Of a DNA stretch of 11,396 nt, positions 5,211 through 11,396 are shown piece by piece (the stretch's first letter is position 1; the number at the start of each line of letters is the position of its first letter). Both the position numbers and the translations under genes were made by a program. Origin of the DNA: an uncultured Oscillospiraceae bacterium (GTDB lineage Bacteria; Bacillota; Clostridia; Oscillospirales; Oscillospiraceae); assembly GCA_934546685.1 (NCBI GenBank), contig CAKTEB010000078.1, positions 1 to 11,396 of the forward strand, written 5' to 3'. Under the pieces are notes generated by a model. It had not been told where the DNA came from. It did no database searches and worked only from the letters and a program-made list of their open reading frames with translations.

Positions 5211-6797
5211 ATGACACTAGAAGAAGAGATCAAGCGGCGCCGAACCTTTGCGATCATCTCCCACCCCGACGCCGGTAAGACCACCCTCACCGAAAAATTC
5301 CTGCTCTACGGAGGCGCTATTGCCCAGGCCGGCGTGGTCAAGGGCAAGAAGAACAGCCGTGCGGCGGTCTCCGACTGGATGGAGATCGAGAAGCAGCGCG
5401 GTATTTCCGTCACCTCATCTGTGCTCCAGTTCGGCTATAACGGCTACTGCATCAACATCCTCGACACCCCTGGTCACCAGGACTTCTCCGAGGATACCTA
5501 CCGCACCCTGATGGCGGCGGACTCCGCGGTCATGGTCATCGACGCGGCCAAGGGCGTTGAGGCCCAGACCCGCAAGCTGTTCAAGGTCTGCGCCCTGCGG
5601 CACATCCCCATTTTTACCTTTATCAACAAGATGGACCGGGACGCCCGGGATCCCTTTGAGCTCTGCGAGCAGATCGAGCAGGAGCTTGGCATCGAGACCT
5701 GCCCCATCAACTGGCCCATTGGCTCCGGCAAGGAGTTCCAGGGCGTCTATGACCGGCCCAGCGGACGGCTGCTCCGGTTTACCGACACCTCCTTCAAGAC
5801 CCGTTCCGAGGCCCAGGAGCTGGAGCTCAATGACCCCCAGCTGGGCGAGATCATCGGCCAGGACAAGTGGGAGCAGCTCCAGGAGGAGATCGACCTGCTG
5901 GGAGCCGGCGCGGAATTTGACCTGGCCCGGGTCCAGGCGGGCCAGCAGAGCCCCGTGTTCTTCGGCTCTGCCCTCACCACCTTCGGCGTGGAGCCCTTCC
6001 TGAACGAGTTCCTGAACATGACTACCCCGCCCCTGCCCCGGAAGGCCGGAGATGTGGAGATCGACCCCTTCTCCCCGGATTTCTCCGCCTTCGTGTTCAA
6101 GATCCAGGCCAACATGAACAAGGCCCACCGGGACCGGATCGCCTTTATGCGCATCACCTCCGGTAAGTTCACCCGGGATATGGAGGTCTACCACGTTCAG
6201 GGCGGCAAGAAGCAGCGGCTGTCTCAGCCCCAGCAGCTCATGGCTCAGGACCGTGAGATCGTGGAGGAGGCCTATGCGGGCGATATCATCGGCGTGTTCG
6301 ACCCCGGCATCTACTCCATCGGCGACACCCTCTGCAAGCCCGGCAAGAAGTTCAAGTTTGAGGGTATCCCCACCTTCGCCCCGGAGCACTTCACCCGGGT
6401 GAGCCCCAAGGACACCATGAAGCGCAAGCAGTTCATCAAGGGCACCGAGCAGATCGCTCAGGAGGGTGCCATCCAGATCTTCAAGGTGCCCAACACCGGC
6501 ATGGAGGAGGTCATCGTGGGTGTGGTCGGCACCCTGCAGTTTGACGTATTCCAGTACCGGATGAAGAACGAGTACGGCGTGGATCTGCGGATGTACAACC
6601 TGCCCTATCAGTTCCTGCGGTTCATCGACCAGTGCCCCTGCGAGCCCAAGGATCTGATGCTGTCTTCGGATGCGGAGCTTTTAGAGGACTACCGGGGCCG
6701 GAGTCTGCTGGTATTCTCCAGCTACTGGTCCATCGACTTCAATATCAAAAAGAATCCCGGCCTGGTGCTCAGCGAAACCAGAAGCGCCGAGGAATAA
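5211..6797 (+). CDS. prfC: Peptide chain release factor 3 (RF3)
   Basis: This 528-residue translational GTPase recycles RF1/RF2 from the ribosome after peptide release. The GTP-binding motifs are all present: G1 HPDAGKTT (18-25), G2 region GISVTSS (64-70), G3 DTPGH (85-89), G4 NKMD (139-142), then domain II (about 300-385) and the RF3 C-terminal domain. The N terminus EEEIKRRRTFAIISHPDAGK and the VKGKKNSRAAVSDWMEIEKQRG insertion are typical of RF3 and not of EF-G. Length is normal. GGAGG at 5199-5203, 7 nt before the ATG at 5211, fixes the start. No clear promoter was found in 5079-5210. The gene converges on the GTPase-NYN fusion across a shared terminator. Confidence 0.97.
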   Translation: MTLEEEIKRRRTFAIISHPDAGKTTLTEKFLLYGGAIAQAGVVKGKKNSRAAVSDWMEIEKQRGISVTSSVLQFGYNGYCINILDTPGHQDFSEDTYRTLMAADSAVMVIDAAKGVEAQTRKLFKVCALRHIPIFTFINKMDRDARDPFELCEQIEQELGIETCPINWPIGSGKEFQGVYDRPSGRLLRFTDTSFKTRSEAQELELNDPQLGEIIGQDKWEQLQEEIDLLGAGAEFDLARVQAGQQSPVFFGSALTTFGVEPFLNEFLNMTTPPLPRKAGDVEIDPFSPDFSAFVFKIQANMNKAHRDRIAFMRITSGKFTRDMEVYHVQGGKKQRLSQPQQLMAQDREIVEEAYAGDIIGVFDPGIYSIGDTLCKPGKKFKFEGIPTFAPEHFTRVSPKDTMKRKQFIKGTEQIAQEGAIQIFKVPNTGMEEVIVGVVGTLQFDVFQYRMKNEYGVDLRMYNLPYQFLRFIDQCPCEPKDLMLSSDAELLEDYRGRSLLVFSSYWSIDFNIKKNPGLVLSETRSAEE

Positions 6798-6803
6798 AAA
6801 ATT

Positions 6804-6846
6804 AGCCCTCTGCCATTTCCAAGCTGGAAGCGGCAGAGGGCTTTTG
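6804..6846. terminator. Bidirectional terminator between prfC and the GTPase-NYN gene
   Basis: An 11-bp perfect stem, AGCCCTCTGCC with GGCAGAGGGCT (6804-6814 with 6832-6842), encloses a smaller inner hairpin (TTCC with GGAA). It is followed by TTTT on the plus strand, and on the minus strand by AA then six T (6796-6801). It begins 7 nt after the prfC stop codon and lies 58 nt past the convergent gene's stop, so it can serve both. Confidence 0.88.
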
Positions 6847-6899
6847 TCGTTTCTCTGTAAACGGAGGCTGTATTCCGTGCAAATTGGGCATATGGAGGT

Positions 6900-9431
6900 C
6901 TATTCCGCCAAAAAACTACGGATATTCTCCATGACGTCCTCTACCTCCTGCAAAAATGTCAGGGCAGGAGTCCGCAGGGCGCCATGACCCAGAATGATGA
7001 TCTGCTCCATGCCGTCGGAGGTGGCCACCCGAACCCGATGCTTCTTCCCAAGATCATAGGACAGCCGCTCGATGTAGCTGTCGGCGGTCTGGGCCTCTTT
7101 GGTGTAGACCACGGACAGGTCGCCGTAGTGCTCCACGGAGCCGGGGTTTCCCTTGACCTTATAGGCATCGAAGACCAGGATCACCGGGCATTGCCGGTAG
7201 CTCTGATAATTCCGGAGAATGTCTACCAGCTCGTCCCGGGCGGCCTCCAGATTGTGGGCGGCCAGGGCCTTGAGATGAGGCCAGGCGAAGATCATGTTGT
7301 AGCCGTCCACCAGCACATACTCCGGGCCAGTAGGCGCGGGAGCTGCCTTTTGGGGCTTGGGCGCGGAGCTAGAGTGAGGTGTGCGCATGGCCTCCATTCG
7401 ATCCCGGCGCAGGGGACCGTAGGTGCGCTCAAAGATCTGCATGAGCTCCTTGTCCGTGGCGGCCAGGGCCTTGTAGCGGCGGCCCAGAACCTCCCGTTCC
7501 GGTTCTTCCGGGGCCGGGGGCTTTAGAATGCTGGGCAGGTGCATATGCTCCGGCACCTGATCCCATTTTACCAGGAATCCCGCCCCGTGGCCGCAGAAAA
7601 TGCTGTCCGGGGAGTTTTCGGTGTCGGCCTCCGGATCGTAGCCGATCTCCTCTGTAATGGCTGCTTGATCCAGGCAGGGGGCATAGCCCTGGAGGCTCAG
7701 GGAGATCCGGCCCAGACCGTGGGTATAAGCGGTGATGGTCTGGGGATAATCTCCTAGAGCGGATACAGCTACTCTTCCGGTGAGGGAAGCGGTATCCCCA
7801 TGGGTCTCCGGCGGAGAGAGTTCAGCTCCCATGCATTGGAGATCGGAGATGGCCCGGCCAATGTTCCCCTGGGGCACCTCCAGCTGGAAGGCATACCAGG
7901 GCTCCAGCAGAATGCTCTCCGCCTCCATGAGCCCCTGGCGCACTGCCCGGTAGGTGGCCTGACGGAAGTCGCCGCCCTCGGTGTGCTTTACATGGGCACG
8001 GCCTGAGACCAGGGTGATCTTCATGTCCGTAATGGGAGATCCGGTGAGCACACCCAGGTGCTGCTTTTCTGCCAGATGGGTGAGGATCAGCCGCTGCCAG
8101 TTCCGGTCCAGCTGGTCCTCGGAGCACTGGGAGGTGAAGACAAGGCCGCTGCCCCGTTCCCCGGGCTCCAGCAGCAGGTGAACCTCCGCATAGTGCCGCA
8201 GGGGCTCATAGTGGCCCACGCCCTCCACCGGTGCGGCGATGGTCTCCCGGTAGAGGATGCTGCCCTGATCGAAGCTGACCGAGAGGCCGAAGCGCTGCTC
8301 CAGCAGATCCCGGAGGATCTCCAGCTGCACCGGGCCCATGATGCCCACCCGGATCTCCTGCCGACGGGCGTCATAGTCCACATGGAGCTGGGGCTCCTCC
8401 TCTTCTAATTGCTGCAGCTGGCTCAGGCTCCGGGTGAGATCCGCGCCCTGGGGCAGGATCACCCGATAGGTGAGCACCGGGCTCATGCTGGCGGGTTCCT
8501 CCTGACTGGGCTCCGCCCCCAGCCCCTGGCCCGCAAGGGTATGTTCCGGCCCCTGGACTGCCACTACGTCTCCGGGCAGCGCCTCCTCGATGGTCTTGAA
8601 CTTCGCGCCCGAGTAGACCCGGAGCTGTACGGCCTTTTCACCGTTTGGCAGCATGTCCCGGACCCGAAGGGTACCGCCGGTGATCTTCATATGGGTGAGC
8701 CGCTGGCCCTGTTCGTCCCGGGAGATCTTGTAGATCCGGGCGGAAAACTGCTCCTTTGGCGTGCATTGGGGCGCGTAATGCTCCAGAGCCTCCAGGAATT
8801 CCGATACCCCCTGGAGCTTCAGGGCGGAGCCGAACCACACCGGGAAGATCCTGCCCTGCTGAACCGCGGCGGTGACGGAGGAATCCGACAGGGTGCCCTG
8901 AGACAGATATTCCTCCAGAAGCTCCTCGTCGCAGAGAGCCAGCTCCTCGCCGTTTTCAGCTGGTAGGGTGCAGATGCGCTCATTGAGGGAGCGGCGGAGA
9001 TCGGATAAAATTGTTTCCGGATCCGTGTCCGGCAGATCCATTTTGTTGACGAAGATCAGCGTGGGGATATGGTGCTGCCGCAGGAGCTTCCAGACGGTCA
9101 GGGTGTGGCTCTGGACGCCGGAGCTGCCGCTGATGACCAGAATGGCGCAGTCGAGGACCTCCAGGGTGCGCTCCATCTCCGGGGAGAAATCCACATGGCC
9201 GGGGGTGTCCAGTAGCGTGGCCTGCATGGAGGGCAGCTGCAAAATTGCCTGCTTGGAGAATATGGTGATGCCCCGCTGGCGTTCCAGGGCAAAGGTATCA
9301 AGAAAGGCGTTGCCATGGTCCACCCGGCCCAATACCCGGAGGGAGCCGGTGGTGTAGAGCATGGCCTCGGACAGGGTGGTCTTTCCGGCATCCACATGGG
9401 CGAGAATGCCGATCACAGTGCGTTTTATCAT
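6900..9431 (-). CDS. TetM/EF-G-like GTPase fused to a Rae1 (YacP) NYN nuclease
   Basis: This is an 843-residue fusion. Residues 1-640 are a translational GTPase of the ribosomal-protection (TetM/TetO) type: G1 AHVDAGKTT (11-19), Thr56 in GIT, G3 DTPGH (75-79), G4 NKMD (129-132), GSA (201-203), then EF-G-like domains II to V. TetM itself ends near residue 639. Residues 640-703 form a charged segment and a Pro/Ala/Ser linker. Residues 704-835 match YacP/Rae1 NYN endonucleases: VDGYNMIFAWP (708-718), EARDELVDIL, VFDAYKVKG (753-761), QTADSYIE (781-788), VATSDGMEQ (802-810) and GHGALR (815-820). The acidic residues Asp709, Asp755, Asp784 and Asp806 are all kept, so the nuclease looks intact. A role on stalled ribosomes or in mRNA cleavage is inferred. 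The tetracycline-resistance tip loop is not conserved. ATG at 9431; the AAAGGA site is somewhat distant (11 nt). Confidence 0.92.
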   Translation of the reverse strand: MIKRTVIGILAHVDAGKTTLSEAMLYTTGSLRVLGRVDHGNAFLDTFALERQRGITIFSKQAILQLPSMQATLLDTPGHVDFSPEMERTLEVLDCAILVISGSSGVQSHTLTVWKLLRQHHIPTLIFVNKMDLPDTDPETILSDLRRSLNERICTLPAENGEELALCDEELLEEYLSQGTLSDSSVTAAVQQGRIFPVWFGSALKLQGVSEFLEALEHYAPQCTPKEQFSARIYKISRDEQGQRLTHMKITGGTLRVRDMLPNGEKAVQLRVYSGAKFKTIEEALPGDVVAVQGPEHTLAGQGLGAEPSQEEPASMSPVLTYRVILPQGADLTRSLSQLQQLEEEEPQLHVDYDARRQEIRVGIMGPVQLEILRDLLEQRFGLSVSFDQGSILYRETIAAPVEGVGHYEPLRHYAEVHLLLEPGERGSGLVFTSQCSEDQLDRNWQRLILTHLAEKQHLGVLTGSPITDMKITLVSGRAHVKHTEGGDFRQATYRAVRQGLMEAESILLEPWYAFQLEVPQGNIGRAISDLQCMGAELSPPETHGDTASLTGRVAVSALGDYPQTITAYTHGLGRISLSLQGYAPCLDQAAITEEIGYDPEADTENSPDSIFCGHGAGFLVKWDQVPEHMHLPSILKPPAPEEPEREVLGRRYKALAATDKELMQIFERTYGPLRRDRMEAMRTPHSSSAPKPQKAAPAPTGPEYVLVDGYNMIFAWPHLKALAAHNLEAARDELVDILRNYQSYRQCPVILVFDAYKVKGNPGSVEHYGDLSVVYTKEAQTADSYIERLSYDLGKKHRVRVATSDGMEQIIILGHGALRTPALTFLQEVEDVMENIRSFLAE

Positions 9432-9464
9432 AAAGCCTGCATTCCTTTGTGTGAGAATGGAATA

Positions 9465-9493
9465 ATCATAGCACGTTTTGTTTTTGGGGGCAA
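9465..9493 (-). promoter_or_regulatory. Promoter of the GTPase-NYN gene
   Basis: On the minus strand TTGCCC (9488-9493), 17 nt, then TATGAT (9465-9470) with an upstream TG one base before the -10 box. The leader would be only about 27 nt, too short for the attenuator leader that precedes classic tet(M) genes. The gene therefore looks constitutively expressed. Confidence 0.65.
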
Positions 9494-9522
9494 CTGGCAG
9501 ACGGGCCCGCAGGGATTTTGGC

Positions 9523-9551
9523 TTGACATTCTTCCTGCGTCTGGGTAAAAT
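9523..9551 (+). promoter_or_regulatory. Promoter of tRNA-Leu
   Basis: A perfect TTGACA (9523-9528), 17-nt spacer, and TAAAAT (9546-9551) lie 14 nt upstream of the first tRNA base. It is divergent from, and close to, the promoter of the GTPase-NYN gene (about 30 bp between the -35 boxes). Confidence 0.87.
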
Positions 9552-9565
9552 AGACCTAGCATTAT

Positions 9566-9652
9566 GCCGCTATGATGAAATAGGTAGACATCGCGGACTT
9601 AAAATCCGCTGGAAGCAATTCCGTACCGGTTCGAGTCCGGTTAGCGGCACCA
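9566..9652 (+). tRNA. tRNA-Leu (UAA)
   Basis: The 87-nt class II tRNA has acceptor stem GCCGCTA with TAGCGGC, anticodon stem GCGGA with TCCGC, anticodon TAA at 9600-9602, a long variable arm (TGGAAGCAATTCCGT region), T arm ACCGG/CCGGT with TTCGAGT, and an encoded CCA end. The last 15 bases before the final A (CCGGTTAGCGGCACC, 9637-9651) are copied again at 9791 and 10038, and in a 12-base form at 10285. Confidence 0.94.
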
Positions 9653-9686
9653 AAAAATCGTCCTCCCGAAGGGAGGGCGATTTTTT
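9653..9686 (+). terminator. Terminator after tRNA-Leu
   Basis: AAAAATCG-T-CCTCCC with GGGAGG-G-CGATTTTT around a GAA loop gives a long stem with one internal T-G position, followed by a T-run (9681-9686). The right arm (from 9671) is also the start of the 247-bp repeat; later repeats carry only this right arm, without the left arm. Confidence 0.88.
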
Positions 9687-9917
9687 GCAAGGCCGCACGG
9701 ACGAGAACCGGAGGTGAGATAAGTGAGGCTCCAAAAACGGAAGCGAAAGCGCAGCGTTTTTGGAGAAGCCGAACTTATGCCGAAGGCTGACCGGTTAGCG
9801 GCACCGCGTCGTCGAGTGCTTCACATCCCTCGTTTTGCCCGAAGGGGCAAAGGCTCGATCGTTCCGCCTCTCCTCCTTCCCAAATCGAACCCGCTTCGCT
9901 GGGCTTCGATTTGGAGC
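9671..9917. repeat. 247-bp tandem repeat, copy 1
   Basis: The unit starts at GGGAGGGCG in the tRNA-Leu terminator's right arm. It contains a hairpin CTCCAAAAACG/CGTTTTTGGAG (9729-9739 with its partner about 9754-9764), a 15-base copy of the tRNA-Leu 3' end (9791-9805), a hairpin TTTGCCC/GGGCAAA (9834-9840 with 9845-9851), and a hairpin CCAAATCGAA/TTCGATTTGG (9880-9889 with 9905-9914). A GGAGG site 8 nt before a GTG (9723) opens an arginine-rich frame of 104 codons that I do not call as a gene. Confidence 0.93.
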
Positions 9918-10164
9918 GGGAGGGCGATTTTTTGCAAGGCCGCACGGACGAGAACCGGAGGTGAGATAAGTGAGGCTCCAAAAACGGAAGCGAGAGCGCA
10001 GCGTTTTTGGCAAAGCCGAACTTATGCCGAAGGCTGACCGGTTAGCGGCACCGCGTCGTCGAGTGCTTCACATCCCTCGTTTTGCCCGAAGGGGCAAAGG
10101 CTCGATCGTTCCGCCTCTCCTCCTTCCCAAATCGAACCCGCTTCGCTGGGCTTCGATTTGGAGC
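9918..10164. repeat. 247-bp tandem repeat, copy 2
   Basis: A nearly exact second copy, offset by 247 bp. The differences I see from copy 1 are GAAAGCG to GAGAGCG and GGAGAAGCC to GGCAAAGCC, the latter shortening the first hairpin from 11 to 9 bp. The tRNA-Leu 3' end copy is at 10038-10052. The near identity suggests recent duplication or ongoing homogenisation. Confidence 0.93.
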
Positions 10165-10296
10165 GGGAGGGCGATTTTTTGCAAGGCCGCACGGACGAGA
10201 ACCGGAGGTGAGATAAGTGAGGCTCCAAAAACGGAAGCGAGAGCGCAGCGTTTTTGGAGAAGCCGAACTTATGCCGAAGGCTGACCGGTTAGCGGC
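10165..10296. repeat. 247-bp tandem repeat, partial copy 3
   Basis: The first 132 bp of the unit are present, ending inside the tRNA-Leu 3' end copy (12 bases at 10285-10296), after which the sequence passes directly into the TGAAAT hairpin array. The break point falling within the tRNA-derived segment suggests that this segment is where copies begin and end. Confidence 0.9.
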
Positions 10297-10299
10297 GCT

Positions 10300-10423
10300 G
10301 GGGGCAGATGCCCCAATGAAATTCGGCTGACGCCGAGTGAAATGTGCCGGAAGCAAATGAAATTCAGCCGTGGGCTGGATGAAATCGCCCCCTTGGGGCG
10401 GTGAAGGAGCCGTCAGTGACGGC
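10300..10423. repeat. Array of short hairpins spaced by TGAAAT
   Basis: Six short palindromes follow each other: GGGGC/GCCCC (10301-10314), CGGC/GCCG (10324-10335), a weak TGC/GCA (10345-10355), CAGCC/GGCTG (10365-10377), CGCCCC/GGGGCG (10386-10400) and GCCGTCA/TGACGGC (10409-10423). Between them the motif TGAAAT recurs at 10317, 10338, 10358 and 10380, with a degenerate TGAAGG at 10402, so the period is 20-22 bp. The stem sequences differ from one another but each stays self-complementary. No coding gene is supported here. Confidence 0.75.
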
Positions 10424-10455
10424 AAAACGGGCCCTGCCGCACTGGCAGGGCCCGT
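10424..10455 (-). terminator. Terminator of the solute-binding-protein gene
   Basis: A perfect 12-bp stem, ACGGGCCCTGCC with GGCAGGGCCCGT (10427-10438 with 10444-10455), has a 5-nt loop and is followed on the minus strand by TTTT. It lies 32 nt past the stop codon at 10488. Confidence 0.88.
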
Positions 10456-10487
10456 TGTGATTCAGTTGTCAGCGATCAAAAACGGCA

Positions 10488-11396
10488 TTACACGGATCTC
10501 TCATAGAAGCGATCCACGGCGGCCTGCTTGATGGCGATGCAGTCGTCAATGCCCATGCTCTTGATTTCCTCCACGAAGGAATCCCACTCGTCCATGGAGC
10601 GCTCGCCGGTGGCGAACTTGGAGAGGTTCTCCTCAATGGTGGTTTGGATATCGGAGTAGATGCTCTGATACTCGGTGGTCTCGTCTGCGGTCAGGGAGAT
10701 GGCGTCGGGCATCCGGTAGGAGGAGTCGGCGTTGGTATCCCAGGTGGGCGCGCAGTCGAACTGGATATCCATGCTGTAGCTGGAGGGGGTCTTGGGCTTC
10801 AGCATGGGCATAACGGAGTAGATGAACAGCGTGGGCTTTTCGTTTTCGGTGAGGCCTTCGTAGTTCTTCCAGTAGTCGGAGTACTGGAGCTCGCCGTTCT
10901 CGTCGAAAATGTAGGAGCCGTCGTCGTTGCCCTCAACGCCCATGGCGGACAGCAGCGCGCCCTGCTCGGTGAAGAAGAAGTCCAGGTACTTGCCCATCTT
11001 CTCCAGGTCTACCTCGGCGGTGGACAGGGAGATGGAGGCAACACGGCCGGAGATGGGGCTCTTGATGGTGGCAAAATGGGTGGCCTGGCCGGGCTCCTTG
11101 GTGATGGGAGGCAGGGGCGCGATTTCAAAATTGGGATCGGTGGCCTTACCCATCTGGATGTAGTTGGGGACCATGTTGGTCTCACCGAAGAAGACGCCTA
11201 CGTTACCGGAGGAAATGGTGCCGGTGAACTCCATGGGGTTGGTGTTCTTGGTGATGAAGTCGGGGCTGATGATGCCGTCCTTATAATAGGTGGAGAACAT
11301 CTCCATGTACTCCTTGAAGCCGGGTTCTACAATGCCGTACTTCACCTGGCCGTCTACAATATAATAGGGCTCGGCGATCATGGGGAAGGTGGAGAA
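10488..11396 (-). CDS. Extracellular solute-binding protein, C-terminal part
   Basis: The last 302 residues are visible; the reading frame is open to the window edge (FSTFP precedes the first in-window Met), so the N terminus, with the expected lipoprotein signal, is missing. The sequence YYIVDGQVKYGIVEPGFKEY followed by MFSTYYKDGIISPDF is typical of family 1 solute-binding lipoproteins of the LplA/LipO type, which hand sugars or oligosaccharides to ABC importers in Firmicutes. The TWDTNADSSYRMPDAISLT region and the acidic C-terminal helix (SMDEWDSFVEEIKSMGIDDCIAI) also fit. Transporter permeases, if linked, would lie upstream outside the window. The substrate cannot be told. A strong terminator ends the unit. 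Confidence 0.87.
   Translation of the reverse strand, partial: FSTFPMIAEPYYIVDGQVKYGIVEPGFKEYMEMFSTYYKDGIISPDFITKNTNPMEFTGTISSGNVGVFFGETNMVPNYIQMGKATDPNFEIAPLPPITKEPGQATHFATIKSPISGRVASISLSTAEVDLEKMGKYLDFFFTEQGALLSAMGVEGNDDGSYIFDENGELQYSDYWKNYEGLTENEKPTLFIYSVMPMLKPKTPSSYSMDIQFDCAPTWDTNADSSYRMPDAISLTADETTEYQSIYSDIQTTIEENLSKFATGERSMDEWDSFVEEIKSMGIDDCIAIKQAAVDRFYERSV

Noticed and set aside
5415..6389. 324-codon open frame on the minus strand
   Set aside because: It lies entirely antisense to prfC. Long antisense frames are expected in GC-rich genes, and the protein is a low-complexity Leu/Gly/Val/Asp shadow without a ribosome site.
6900..9431. Call as a tetracycline-resistance gene (tetM/tetO)
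   Set aside because: The GTPase scaffold fits, but the domain IV tip loop needed for drug displacement is not conserved and a nuclease domain is attached.
9671..10296. CRISPR array
   Set aside because: The unit is 247 bp and directly abutting, without unique spacers, and no cas gene is present.
10042..10425. 127-codon minus-strand frame across the repeats and the hairpin array
   Set aside because: It is made of repeat sequence read in an arbitrary frame, with no ribosome site and no promoter.

Overview
The window looks like a chromosomal segment of a high-GC anaerobic Firmicute, most likely a gut member of class Clostridia (Oscillospiraceae/Flavonifractor-like). The grounds are strong AGGAGG ribosome sites, consensus TTGACA/TATAAT promoters, a CIRCE operator, an RqcP protein very close to Bacillus YabO, a clostridial-type MetRS, and tRNA genes with encoded CCA. 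The genus is an inference and not secure. No phage, IS element or CRISPR array is visible.

Layout. Positions 1-188 (minus) are the start of a cupin-like gene, with a 390-bp leader/promoter region that carries a CIRCE-type (HrcA) operator and two candidate promoters. Positions 579-1435 (minus) hold a translationally coupled pair: an unknown 117-aa protein and an isochorismatase/nicotinamidase-like hydrolase, closed by a terminator. Positions 1496-4207 (minus) form a metG-rqcP-membrane protein operon with its own promoter and terminator. Positions 4299-4709 (minus) encode a small CmpB-type membrane protein. Positions 4784-5078 (plus) are a tRNA-Met/tRNA-Glu unit with a perfect promoter and terminators. 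Positions 5211-6797 (plus) are prfC (RF3), preceded by a leader that holds an AUG-UAG start-stop element with an ideal Shine-Dalgarno. It converges through a bidirectional terminator on 6900-9431 (minus), an 843-aa TetM/EF-G-like GTPase fused at its C terminus to a YacP/Rae1-type NYN endonuclease domain. Positions 9523-9686 (plus) are tRNA-Leu(UAA) with promoter and terminator. Positions 9671-10296 are two and a half tandem copies of a 247-bp repeat that carries copies of the tRNA-Leu 3' end. These run into an array of short hairpins spaced by TGAAAT (10300-10423). Positions 10488-11396 (minus) are the C-terminal part of an extracellular solute-binding protein with a strong terminator.

The common theme is translation and its quality control: MetRS and an elongator tRNA-Met, RqcP (alanine tailing in ribosome quality control), RF3, and the GTPase-nuclease fusion. 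The fusion is the best candidate for an under-described system. It joins a translational GTPase that should dock at the ribosomal A site to a nuclease of a family whose Bacillus member (Rae1) cuts mRNA in the A site. The repeat/hairpin region 9653-10423 is the second unusual part, and the RF3 leader is the third.
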